This document shows positions 18,301-25,810 of a stretch of DNA of 30,305 nt, piece after piece; positions within the stretch are counted from its first letter, which is position 1, and the number at the start of each line of letters is the position of its first letter. Location: IMG/VR virus record IMGVR_UViG_3300030333_003826, positions 1 to 30,305 of that record; one strand, 5' to 3'. A program made the translations under genes and the position numbers. This stretch comes from a virus. A model generated the notes under the pieces. The model was not told the DNA's origin. It saw only the letters and a list, made by a program, of their open reading frames with translations, and did no database searches.

Positions 18301-18943
18301 TCCCTTCATCTTGAACAAATATTCCTTCTAATGACAAAGGAGATGCTTCAACCCATCTAATTCCACCTAAATCTTGATTTAAATAATATCCATTTACACC
18401 TGAAGATTGAGCAGAGTCAAAAATATCTTTACTAATGCTTACACTACCCTTCACATCAAGTGTTACAGGAGAACTACTCATCTCAGATGTTGATTTACCT
18501 GGAATTGTAGTTCCAATTCCAACTAGTCCTTCATTTGTTACTATAAAAGTTGTAGATACTGGTTCACCATTAACATTTAAAACAGAAGTATTAGGACCAC
18601 CAACTTGAAATCTTCCTAAAGGTTCTGTATTTGCAACACCAACTCTACCACCTTCTGGACCAGCACCTGTACTGATTCCTGTAAATACAGTTCCACCAGC
18701 ACCAACATCTAATCTCTGAAAAACTGTTAAATATTCTGTATTTAATTTAGCCTTAATATCAACATCATCATAGAACGTAGTAAGACCAAGAAACTCTGCG
18801 TTTCCTAGAACTTTAAGTGTATCTAATTCTAAATTTCTAAAAGCAGCATCACCTTTAAAGTCATAATGAAGGGTTCCATAGACGTAAACATCTTCAAATA
18901 TTGATTGACCAGCCCATGTATTTTGATTACTTAATTGTGTCAT
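15317..18943 (-). CDS. Large repetitive fibre protein with beta-helix domain, 1208 aa
   Basis: Residues 1-300 hold fibre-like beta repeats (SIFEDVYVYGTLHYDFKGD, GLVGIGTTIPGK). Residues 306-370 are 14-residue tandem units of LDVDGATTLN type. Residues 385-640 are about seven units of 25-37 residues with the core TGALIVDGGVGIEKNLNVGG. From about residue 683 a right-handed beta-helix begins (AIWVTVDGDD, then EGDTIIIRSGTYIENNPIGL, VRRGCLIQNLNFSG), with VSIFTIGCDIAIY and LTNSNSSFGNVGL matching the protein at 1-4484. The C-terminus (SHSFEYIGAG, then RAIQAQLTPLILALR) is helical. It is probably a trimeric tail or baseplate fibre. A GGGGG ribosome binding site precedes the ATG at 18943. Confidence 0.8.
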   Translation of the reverse strand: MTQLSNQNTWAGQSIFEDVYVYGTLHYDFKGDAAFRNLELDTLKVLGNAEFLGLTTFYDDVDIKAKLNTEYLTVFQRLDVGAGGTVFTGISTGAGPEGGRVGVANTEPLGRFQVGGPNTSVLNVNGEPVSTTFIVTNEGLVGIGTTIPGKSTSEMSSSPVTLDVKGSVSISKDIFDSAQSSGVNGYYLNQDLGGIRWVEASPLSLEGIFVQDEGIYQPNPGTARTFSTLNFWGTNSLGVGTDNVTALPDIDNPTAIARIENQDYWGYTTPGDVNTPIYRMTRVGVRQNNPAYDLDVQGNFQVTSEAQVGGALNVDGVTTLNDTLDVDGDTTLNATLDVDGATTLNLTLDVDGATTLNSTLDVDGVATFNDATDATSITNASVQIDGGLGVVKKVFIGDNTKIEGTTNATSSSTGALIVLGGAGIGKNLFVGEDAKIEGTTASTSTNSGALIVAGGAGIAQNLFVGNDAEIEGTTQSTDKDTGALIVDGGVGIEKNLNVGGDAKIDGTTQSISKDTGALIVDGGVGIEKDVHIGGTTQSEDKDTGAIVVDGGAGIEKNVNIGGSLTVADTTVSTSCTTGSAVFGGGIGVGGTVYICGDAIVEGTTQSTDKDTGALIVDGGAGIEKNLNVGEDAKIIGTLELENSIIDKLNSVGYDASRTKNDYRLSAVGSGVSWRPSGVDTDNAIWVTVDGDDTNTGLLEGDAKRTVGAAASIAKEGDTIIIRSGTYIENNPIGLRTDVSVSGEDLRLVTIIPQNRTKDVFHVRRGCLIQNLNFSGPQDDGQGGVSYNHPGCAAAAFPPLDTPAATGYAHTGPANEGPSGRWKSPYVRNCTNFMTGSIGMKIDGNHANADFGGTNNLGQDFKSFVCDAFTQYNQNGIGVSITNNAYAQLVSIFTIGCDIAIYCDTGGQCDLTNSNSSFGNVGLKADGVGAVEFTGTTTGNVAADNDTFQITNLTDVQGRYRKPFDGQGLFFKIDLSDYLDITGSGIIQEPMQLIRSIEVVNGGADGDYNAAAPPIITVPNPLGPESIQAEFSANVSAAGTITSVDVLASGRNFLPNQSFAVNISGTGSAQLKANTDPILYTVSLATPPTDTVGLTTVTFNEFVPYKVNSGVDIELFRISRIITSSHSFEYIGAGTDINKANPFQGGEPITANEVIAINGGQVPFTSTDQKGNFRIGDGLTVDQTTSTIRGRDFNRAIQAQLTPLILALR
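17024..17791 (-). repeat. Tandem repeat of about 25-37 residue units (GGVGIEKN cassette)
   Basis: About seven in-frame units encode a KIEGTT, STDKDTGALIVDGG, VGIEKNLNVGG pattern. DNA of the units is very similar, for example gcaccagtatctttatca and accaacaccaccatcaac recur on the plus strand. One unit (STSCTTGSAVFGGGIGVGG) has diverged and carries two Cys. Confidence 0.85.
17836..18013 (-). repeat. Tandem 42-bp repeat encoding LDVDGATTLN units
   Basis: Four to five units of 14 residues (LDVDG, then V/D/A, TTLN, variable residue, T) lie directly before the longer repeat block. On the plus strand they appear as repeated catcaagtgt and agttgtagcacc-like segments. The one-residue variation between units suggests duplication followed by drift. 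Confidence 0.85.
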
Positions 18944-18951
18944 ATATCCCC

Positions 18952-19584
18952 CTATAGAAACGCATCAACTGCCAAACCACCAGCAGGACCAAGAGCACCT
19001 GTAGCATATGTTTTAAGACCAGCTTTAGCAAGTCCTTTAAGACCACCTCCACCAAGAGCAGAGGCTCCTATCGAACCTAACTTATTATTTACAAAACTAC
19101 TAGCAAATGCTTTATACTTATCACTAATTTTCATCCAATCCCCCAAATTACCATTATTACGTGAGACTTGGATCTTTCTTGCATTAAGATTGATTTGATC
19201 CGTTGTACGATCAAGATTTCCTATATTTATTGTATTTTTTGCTTTAATAGTAACATCATTACCTTCTAAACAAATCCGATCAGCCTTAAGTAAAATAGAA
19301 CCTTTATCAGCATTAACAGCATAACTTCCATGATGAGTTATCATTCTATAACTGACTTCCTCATCTTTATTTTGAAAACCACACTCTACCTGTAGTGTCT
19401 TACCTGCATATTGTCTGGATAAACCACTACCCTCATGCAAACTCTGATTATATAATACATTATCTTCAGTTCGAGATTCCATAATATATGCAGTCTTTCC
19501 AGCATATCCAACAACCTCTGATCCAGATTCAATAATTAATTTTTGATTTAGTACATCGCAAGTGCGATTCTCTTGATTTGCCAC
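18952..19584 (-). CDS. Spike-like beta-repeat baseplate protein, 210 aa
   Basis: The start is a GTG at 19584 with GAGGAA 8 nt upstream; MANQENRTCD follows. Residues 93-141 (DKGSILLKADRICLEGND, then VTIKAKNTINIGN and INLNARKIQVSR) alternate charged and hydrophobic residues with turns, as in the intertwined beta-helix of gp5/VgrG spikes (SILLKAD, VTIKAKN). The C-terminal 45 residues are Gly/Ala-rich and hydrophobic (SALGGGGLKGLAKAGLKTYA). The first 90 residues are unassigned. Position four genes after the hub candidate and two after the OB-fold gp5-like gene supports a central-spike or needle role. This assignment is inferred from pattern and context only. Confidence 0.6.
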   Translation of the reverse strand: MANQENRTCDVLNQKLIIESGSEVVGYAGKTAYIMESRTEDNVLYNQSLHEGSGLSRQYAGKTLQVECGFQNKDEEVSYRMITHHGSYAVNADKGSILLKADRICLEGNDVTIKAKNTINIGNLDRTTDQINLNARKIQVSRNNGNLGDWMKISDKYKAFASSFVNNKLGSIGASALGGGGLKGLAKAGLKTYATGALGPAGGLAVDAFL

Positions 19585-19587
19585 TTA

Positions 19588-21522
19588 TTAACTTCCTCTT
19601 TCTGGTTGCAGTGGTTTACCCACACAATCAATAGACTGAACAAGATCTTGTTCAATTATACGTCTTTCTGTTGTCATAATAGGGCGAAGAACAGCACCAA
19701 ATCCAGCATTTTTAATCTTTATTGTAGGAATACTATCATATTCTTTCTGACAAATAACATCAATACTCTTAATTCTACCATCAACAACATTTAGAGTTAA
19801 GCACTCATCCTCAATTTCAGCATCTTCATACCCTTTACCTGGATTTTCAACTATAATTTCCTTAATATAGACTGGTTTTGTTTCTGCTGGAAGATCTACA
19901 GGATAATTTTCACCTTCACTTAGAATTACAATATTTGTAATTTGTCCATAAGTAGGAGAATTTACATTTTTATCAACAACTGCTTGACCATAAGCACCAT
20001 ATCCTTTATCACAACTATCACTAAATGAAACAAGTGGTTCATCAGTATATCCTTCACCAGGATCAGTTATTTCAACACCCACAATACTAGCAGTTCTTTC
20101 AATATCACCATAGATATCATTCACATCAAGATTATCTACAAATTTTCCAAGAAGAATTTTTCCTGCACCTCCAATTCCATTACCACCAAATAAAGTTACT
20201 TTAGGAGCACCACATTTAAATAAATTTCCAGTATAACAATTAGTACCAAGACCATGATCTTCTGCTTCACCAACTTTATTTCCAAATATTGACCATTGAC
20301 CATACTCTTTTTCAAAATCACTTATACCTTCTTTAACACCACCAAGAAGACCATCTTTTTTCTTTTCTACTTGATCCATAGCATCATTTCCTGCATCAAA
20401 TACTTTGTCTAACACATTCTGTTGTTCAGCATCACTTTTAGTTTTTATACCATTACCATCAATTTTATACTTAGGATTAACACATTTTGGTTTCTTTGGT
20501 TTGCATCCAAAAGGATCTTGAAGTTTATTTAATAGATTAGCTCCCTTACTAACAAAATCCTTTACTTTAAATGCTGCACCAAGAACTTTGTTTAATGGAC
20601 CTGTAACAGGAGAAATAAAATTATCAACTAACGAACCAATTTTACCAGTTATAGCACCTACGAATTGATTAATAGCACAAGCAGGACCGTTCAATACATT
20701 CTTAACCATTCCAGTCAACATATCTTCAACAGCACCAGTCAAAGCACCAGTAACCTTATTCACAAGACAATCTACTGATCCAAACATTTTTGTGACAAAT
20801 GGTATTAATGCAGATTGTGCACCAATAACTTTAGGAAGTGCTTTTTGAAATTTTGGGAAAGCAGCAAATATATCACCTGCAATCTTATCCATTCCACCTT
20901 TGACCCAATCAATCATCCCATCTGCCAAATTATTAGCAATACCACTAACAAATGATTGGGATGCTTTACCAATTAATTTTGATATACTCTTTATCTCACC
21001 AGGAAGATCAAGATTAAATTGTTGTGCTCTACTTACTAAATCGATAAAATTACCTAACTGAGTTTCCACCTCATCTACAAAATTGCCTTTACATGGATCT
21101 GCAGTAAGAACCTCTTTTCCAGTAGATGGTGATACTGGTTGAACATTTGGAAAACCTGCCTTACTATATTTTTCAAGTCTATTTGTATAAGCTTCATACT
21201 CTGACTCAGATAAATTATCTAATTGTTCTTGAGTAAAATTTTTCTCATTTGTAAGTCTTGGATATTTTTCTTTAAGTTCGGAAATTTTCTGCTGCCACTT
21301 TTCATCCTGAGGATTATCTCTTATAAGAGTCCTATATGCTTTAAGTTGTTGTCTGGTTAATTCTTGGGGTGGTGGTGGATTTTTTGGAAACTTAGGAAGT
21401 TCTGAGGTTTCACTAAAAATTTTTGTAGTACTTCCTCCAGTAACACCAGAAATAGGTCTACCAGTGGCAGTATCATATGTTATACCATTAACAGTGTATG
21501 TTCCAGCAGTTGAACTTGTCAT
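19588..21522 (-). CDS. Baseplate-associated protein of unknown function, 644 aa
   Basis: The N-terminal 45 residues are beta-type (TYTVNGITYDTATGRPISG). A charged helical region spans 52-125 (ELTRQQLKAYRTLIRD, then EYEAYTNRLEKYSKAG). An amphipathic, Gly/Ala-rich helical part spans 150-335 with repeated VTGALTGAVEDM and GAITGKIGSLVDN-like segments, which may associate with membrane or pack around a core. Several Cys follow (GCKPKKPKC). The C-terminal part (480-615) has three modules of the ITDPGEGYTDEPLVSF type with a V/I-G-Q/R-I-x-x-I strand. A late-promoter-like motif lies 20 bp upstream. Its place between gp5-like and spike-like genes suggests a hub or cell-puncturing component. No enzyme motif is evident. 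Confidence 0.7.
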   Translation of the reverse strand: MTSSTAGTYTVNGITYDTATGRPISGVTGGSTTKIFSETSELPKFPKNPPPPQELTRQQLKAYRTLIRDNPQDEKWQQKISELKEKYPRLTNEKNFTQEQLDNLSESEYEAYTNRLEKYSKAGFPNVQPVSPSTGKEVLTADPCKGNFVDEVETQLGNFIDLVSRAQQFNLDLPGEIKSISKLIGKASQSFVSGIANNLADGMIDWVKGGMDKIAGDIFAAFPKFQKALPKVIGAQSALIPFVTKMFGSVDCLVNKVTGALTGAVEDMLTGMVKNVLNGPACAINQFVGAITGKIGSLVDNFISPVTGPLNKVLGAAFKVKDFVSKGANLLNKLQDPFGCKPKKPKCVNPKYKIDGNGIKTKSDAEQQNVLDKVFDAGNDAMDQVEKKKDGLLGGVKEGISDFEKEYGQWSIFGNKVGEAEDHGLGTNCYTGNLFKCGAPKVTLFGGNGIGGAGKILLGKFVDNLDVNDIYGDIERTASIVGVEITDPGEGYTDEPLVSFSDSCDKGYGAYGQAVVDKNVNSPTYGQITNIVILSEGENYPVDLPAETKPVYIKEIIVENPGKGYEDAEIEDECLTLNVVDGRIKSIDVICQKEYDSIPTIKIKNAGFGAVLRPIMTTERRIIEQDLVQSIDCVGKPLQPERGS

Positions 21523-21541
21523 CTTAATTCTATCCGTACTT

Positions 21542-21549
21542 TATTTATT
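21542..21549 (-). promoter_or_regulatory. Late-promoter-like AATAAATA
   Basis: AATAAATA on the minus strand lies 20 bp upstream of the ATG at 21522 and overlaps the stop codon of the gp5-like gene. It is a near match to TATAAATA. It could start an internal transcript for the unknown, spike-like and fibre genes. Confidence 0.4.
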
Positions 21550-22606
21550 ACTGTAACGTGAGGTAAGTACCATCAGGAGAATTTCTTACTAATTCCATTT
21601 CCTTTTTGTTCCATTCGATCCAATCTGGATTTTTCGTACCATTTGGTAATTTAAATGGTGGTTCTCCATCCTCACCCCCCTGATAAAGTTGAAATTCCTT
21701 TCCAGCATCATATTCTAATTTTCTTTTTATCTCATCATATGAATCATCATCACTCTCTACAACTGCCATAACAGTATCAGGTGACAATCCATTATCCTTA
21801 GCAACTTGTTTAATTACACTATTATTTGTTTGATTATTCTTTCTACCTAAGGTTGCTTCAAATGCTTTATCATACTCTGATTCTGGAATTGCTCCATTAT
21901 ATTGCTTATCAAGTTGTTCAAGTCTATTATCAAATTCTTTTCTAGCTGCTCGTCTTTCCTCAACAGTTGGACGGGTCTTTCCCTTTATTATCTCTTCACC
22001 CTGATCAGTTAATGGAGTTTCTGGATCTGGAGTTGCACCAACAGCATTTTCATCATCCTGTCCACCTTTAACATTATTCAACTCTTCCTTAGGAGTAGAT
22101 TTTGTTGTACCACTACCTTTCTTAATTAATGTTTCTATTATAGGTGTAATAATATCATCATGACCTGAAAATTCATAACCTTCAGTCAAACCTTTAATCA
22201 TCTTCCCAACAAACCCAGATTCAATTCCAAATTTAGTATCAGGATCCTTTTTCTTAGAACTAGCATTTGGTGTAGACTTTGTTCTAGGAAAAGCCATTAA
22301 AATAACAGGGAATCCATTGTTAGGTGCTAAAAATGCACCCAATACCATATCTCCCTGTGCTAATCTAACAGGAGCAGTTCTTCCTCCACCACCTGTTCCA
22401 CTAGTTGTAGGTAAAAGTGCAGCAGCAGTAACAACATTCCCATCATCAACACTATCTTTATCTGAGAAGTCTCCTACAATACGAACTTTATATCTCCACC
22501 CCCAAGATTGTCCAGAAACTAATTCTCTCTGAGCATCAAACTTAACTACCTTCCCTATAAAAGGACGTAATCCACCTTTACCAAAATATGTATTATTATC
22601 AGTCAT
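21548..22606 (-). CDS. 5: gp5-like baseplate hub/spike OB-fold protein, 352 aa
   Basis: Residues 5-110 (NTYFGKGGLRPFIGKVVKFD, then GWRYKVRIVGDFSD, AALLPTTSGTGG and LAQGDMVLGAFLAPNNGFPVILMAF) match the OB-fold start of T4-type gp5, which attaches the central spike to gp27. The KVRIVG, MPTT-like and G-F-x-DxxxPVI features are the recognisable ones. The remainder is charged and probably flexible, with KQVAKDNGLSPDTVMAVVE near residues 255-275. I see no lysozyme domain and no C-terminal spike repeat, both of which T4 gp5 has. It starts 2 bp after the hub candidate gene, with a TAAGAG site upstream. The gp5 relation is based on N-terminal pattern only. Confidence 0.65.
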   Translation of the reverse strand: MTDNNTYFGKGGLRPFIGKVVKFDAQRELVSGQSWGWRYKVRIVGDFSDKDSVDDGNVVTAAALLPTTSGTGGGGRTAPVRLAQGDMVLGAFLAPNNGFPVILMAFPRTKSTPNASSKKKDPDTKFGIESGFVGKMIKGLTEGYEFSGHDDIITPIIETLIKKGSGTTKSTPKEELNNVKGGQDDENAVGATPDPETPLTDQGEEIIKGKTRPTVEERRAARKEFDNRLEQLDKQYNGAIPESEYDKAFEATLGRKNNQTNNSVIKQVAKDNGLSPDTVMAVVESDDDSYDEIKRKLEYDAGKEFQLYQGGEDGEPPFKLPNGTKNPDWIEWNKKEMELVRNSPDGTYLTLQ

Positions 22607-22608
22607 AT

Positions 22609-23868
22609 CTAACTCTTATTAGTGTATAATCCGTAAGCATCACGGCATATGGTCATAGAAGTATATGACCTTTCAGTATCAAAATGATGACAAAGATGTA
22701 ATATTAAGTATTTACCACTTTGTTGTTGATCAACACCACCCATTGCAGTTTCACCTTGTCTTTGAAACTCACATCTAATTATATCACCAGCATTTAATTT
22801 TACATTACAAGGAACTTGAATCTCCATTATTTGAGAATGTAGAAGATTATATCTCATAGGAGATTTTGCTTGCCATTCTCTTGGATCATTGTTAGGAGTA
22901 ATTACATTAGGATCAGCATCAGTACTGCCAATATCTAAAACAACAAAATTAGTTGTACTATAACTCTTTATTTTATCTTCAAAAGCTGGCTTCCTTCCCA
23001 AGAGTTTTTTAACCTTACTATTCTTTAGTGAATAAATTTTAGGTTCTTCAACTTCAAGATTTTGAGGATTAAAGAATACATTACGACTACTATAATACTT
23101 CAATGCTTCCTCTACATCCTGATCTTTAATAATGTTTGGTGGTAATAAAATTCTAAAGTCATTTTCATCATTATCAAGATTTGCCTTAGAACCACCAGAA
23201 TATGTATAAGTTTCTACTGGATTTTGAGATATAAGATTATCTATACCTCTAAAATTAATACCTCTCTGTGTTTCATAAAAGAAATATGCAGGATCACCAT
23301 TTTGAGGAATAGATCTTCTACATAAGTCATTTATTAAATCCAATCCACCTACCCCATTTGAATAGAAATCATAATTATTTTGTGTAGGATCTATATTAGA
23401 TTTTCTTACATTGAGGTCTTTAAGTATCTTTTTAACAGTATCACTAATTCTACCTTTATACTTCTTACATGGATCTTTAATATCTAAATTTTCATAAGCA
23501 GAACTAGATTTAAGAGATAAGAGTACACTTTGACGATTTGAATCCTCTGTTAAAGTAGGAGCACCATTAACTTTAAAAGGAAAATTTAAAGTTCCTGACT
23601 TAGATTTAATTTTTACGTAAACATCTTCATAACCAGTAATTGGTAATGCACTTTTAATACTTCCAAGTCTACCCTGACTATCTTGTTCTTTACTAGATTG
23701 AATAGAAGCATCAGCATCAATAAAAAGTAAAGTAGCAGTTACTTCAGGAGAATACAAACTTTCATAGTAATCAAAACTTACAGTTTTACCTATAAGATTG
23801 GCATTCTTACCATCTTTACTAATTTCCATCTTCTCATAGATGGATGCTCGTGCTGCACTTCCTGACAT
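22609..23868 (-). CDS. Candidate gp27/gpD-like baseplate hub protein, 419 aa
   Basis: The protein starts with beta-rich segments (KTVSFDYYESLYSPEVTATL, then GYEDVYVKIKSK), continues with a KGRISDTVKKILKDLN helix near residues 140-155, and has SNGVGGLDLINDLCRRSIP near 168-187. It ends with LHSQIMEIQVPCNVKLNAGD, then SGKYLILHLCHHFDTERSYT and CRDAYG. That pattern (a helix for a loaded linker, a single-residue picker helix, then a G-x-YLI-x-x-L-x-H-x-F strand and R-D-x-YG) is that of late-control-D/VgrG/gp27 hub proteins. T4 gp27 is 391 residues. Its place between the tape-measure genes and the gp5-like gene is exactly where a hub would sit. Sequence-level match to T4 gp27 is not obvious, so this is inference from motif and order. 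Confidence 0.6.
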   Translation of the reverse strand: MSGSAARASIYEKMEISKDGKNANLIGKTVSFDYYESLYSPEVTATLLFIDADASIQSSKEQDSQGRLGSIKSALPITGYEDVYVKIKSKSGTLNFPFKVNGAPTLTEDSNRQSVLLSLKSSSAYENLDIKDPCKKYKGRISDTVKKILKDLNVRKSNIDPTQNNYDFYSNGVGGLDLINDLCRRSIPQNGDPAYFFYETQRGINFRGIDNLISQNPVETYTYSGGSKANLDNDENDFRILLPPNIIKDQDVEEALKYYSSRNVFFNPQNLEVEEPKIYSLKNSKVKKLLGRKPAFEDKIKSYSTTNFVVLDIGSTDADPNVITPNNDPREWQAKSPMRYNLLHSQIMEIQVPCNVKLNAGDIIRCEFQRQGETAMGGVDQQQSGKYLILHLCHHFDTERSYTSMTICRDAYGLYTNKS

Positions 23869-24621
23869 TTATGCTTCGTGTATTACTGGTTGTCTTGCTA
23901 AGATCACTGTATTTTTATTCTCCTCACCACTATTTAATAGACTACTGAGATTGGTATCATCCTTTATAGGTTGAATTATATTATTAGATTCACTACTCAT
24001 TGGTTTCAATATACCAGAAGAAGATCCTTCTTCACTATCACCTAACATTTTATAATATTCTGTTGCTGTTGTTGTTATCATTTTTCCTGGATTTTCTGGA
24101 TCAGGATAAGAATATGTAGCGTTTTTATCTTCCAATTTTTTAACGTCTTCATTCAATTTTTTAGTTTTATTAAAAAACTTATCAGACATTTCCTTCAACT
24201 TACCAGTAGGAATTTTATCTAAACCCTTTTCAACCTTATCCATTTTACCTTCATTATTACCCATCCAAGAATCTAATTTTTTCTTTAAATTCTCAGCACC
24301 TTTTTTTATATCATCCATACTTGCAAATACTGCATTTATTGCTACGCCACTAACAAGCAGTCCTGCTACTCCAATAACCTTTCCTATATTTAATTTAGTA
24401 GATACTTTCTTAAATGGGGATAATATTTTTTTAGCCGCACCCTTTAATGGAGATTCTAATTTTTTTTCTGCAGATTGTCTTTTCTGTTGAGAAAATAATT
24501 TATTCTGATCTCTTGAATTTATCTTTTTTAAATTAGCTAATCTCTTAGTTTTTTTACTAAGAATACTTCTAATATTAGTTACTGTTATTTTAAGTTTTTT
24601 TGCTTGAGATACTGCTGACAT
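23869..24621 (-). CDS. Small tape-measure-related protein, 250 aa
   Basis: The protein is Lys-rich and helical. One hydrophobic segment near residues 80-100 reads IGKVIGVAGLLVSGVAINAV, and coiled-coil-like stretches follow (DDIKKGAENLKKKLDSWM; KEMSDKFFNKTKKLNEDVKK). The VAINAV plus following IKK pattern matches VAINALWPNIKK in the neighbouring 394-residue protein, so the two may be paralogues. The C-terminal 50 residues are Ser/Asn-rich and end NTVILARQPVIHEA. The gene starts 4 bp after its neighbour. Possible roles are a second tape-measure component or a hub-associated partner. I cannot choose between these from sequence. Confidence 0.6.
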   Translation of the reverse strand: MSAVSQAKKLKITVTNIRSILSKKTKRLANLKKINSRDQNKLFSQQKRQSAEKKLESPLKGAAKKILSPFKKVSTKLNIGKVIGVAGLLVSGVAINAVFASMDDIKKGAENLKKKLDSWMGNNEGKMDKVEKGLDKIPTGKLKEMSDKFFNKTKKLNEDVKKLEDKNATYSYPDPENPGKMITTTATEYYKMLGDSEEGSSSGILKPMSSESNNIIQPIKDDTNLSSLLNSGEENKNTVILARQPVIHEA

Positions 24622-24625
24622 AATT

Positions 24626-25810
24626 TTATACTAATATCCCATGCAATTCTGGTGTTTTGGTCATATAAGGATTTAACACATTAATAGAAGAAATGGCATT
24701 AACTGTTGTTGTTTCTTCCATTGCAACTTTCTTTTCTTTTGGAGGTATTCTTATTGGAGGTAAATCCATTTCAATTAAATTTATTCCTGGTTTTTGAGAA
24801 AGTGATGCAACCAATTCCTTAGGAATTACTGCTTCACCACGTTCAAGAATTGCAGGAATTTCATTCGTAGCACCACCTACAATTCCACCATCATGAAACA
24901 TTGGTGCTCTAAATGTACCACCACCACTAGTCTTTTCTAAATTTTTTTCTGCTTCTTTCTTTGCTTTCTGTTGGAAATTATCTTTATCTTTATAAGATTG
25001 TGAATAATCAAATTGATTTACTCGATCTAATGGTTTTTTACTCATTTCTCGATCAGTACCACCAATTTTATGTGCTAGCCATGTTGCACCTCCAATAAGT
25101 GCCAGTATTGCTAAAACTTTAGCACCACCAATCAATCCTACTAATGAAATTATACCACCAAGACCACCAAGAAGATTAAGACCAACTAATGCACCACCTA
25201 CTAATAATATCTTATCAAGGTTATTCATTGTCCAATCAAATATCTTTTTTATATTCGGCCATAATGCATTAATTGCAACACCAGCAGCAAGAAGTTTAGC
25301 AGCATTCAGAATACCTCCAAAACTAAGTCCCGTAGCTGCTTTTCCAACAGTACCTAATCCAGATCCTACACCCTTTCCAATTTTTTTTGTACTTTCTAAT
25401 GAACTTTCAGCACTGGATCTTCTATCGGCAGATGCCTGTGCTTTTAATGCTTTATTATCTTGCTTTTGTTCTGTAATTCTATTTGCAAAATCTAATGCTA
25501 AAGCACCACCAATATCTTGCATTACTGCATTAACTTCTGATAACTGTTGATTCATATTGAATACAGCACCAGATAGCATATCAATGCGTCTTCTTAAATC
25601 TATGTGCTCATCTATATTTTTTATATTTGTCTTAATTTGGAAAGTATCAATATTAAGTGAACTCTTTTTAGGTTTAGATATCCCTCCTCCCAGTGCATTT
25701 GCAATTGGTCCAGCAGAAATTTTTGGTATGGAAGATCCACTACCAAAAGGAGATTTGATATTACTTACATTTAATTTTGGTTTAGTTGTTAGACTATTGA
25801 TTAGTGCCAC
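24626..25810 (-). CDS. Tape-measure-like tail protein, 394 aa
   Basis: The start is a GTG at 25810, because an in-frame stop lies four codons upstream. Residues 60-145 are helical with coiled-coil character. Residues 200-247 are strongly hydrophobic (ILLVGGALVGLNLLGG and AKVLAILALIGGATWLAHK), as in tape measures. At 305-330 comes FHDGGIVGGATNEIPAILER then GEAVIPKE, a motif I associate with the C-terminal part of many tape-measure proteins. It follows the gp26 chaperone genes, as in other tailed phages. It overlaps the 59-residue gene by 17 bp. At 394 residues it is shorter than T4 gp29 (590), so it may act with the 250-residue neighbour. Assignment rests on motif and gene order. Confidence 0.7.
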   Translation of the reverse strand: MALINSLTTKPKLNVSNIKSPFGSGSSIPKISAGPIANALGGGISKPKKSSLNIDTFQIKTNIKNIDEHIDLRRRIDMLSGAVFNMNQQLSEVNAVMQDIGGALALDFANRITEQKQDNKALKAQASADRRSSAESSLESTKKIGKGVGSGLGTVGKAATGLSFGGILNAAKLLAAGVAINALWPNIKKIFDWTMNNLDKILLVGGALVGLNLLGGLGGIISLVGLIGGAKVLAILALIGGATWLAHKIGGTDREMSKKPLDRVNQFDYSQSYKDKDNFQQKAKKEAEKNLEKTSGGGTFRAPMFHDGGIVGGATNEIPAILERGEAVIPKELVASLSQKPGINLIEMDLPPIRIPPKEKKVAMEETTTVNAISSINVLNPYMTKTPELHGILV

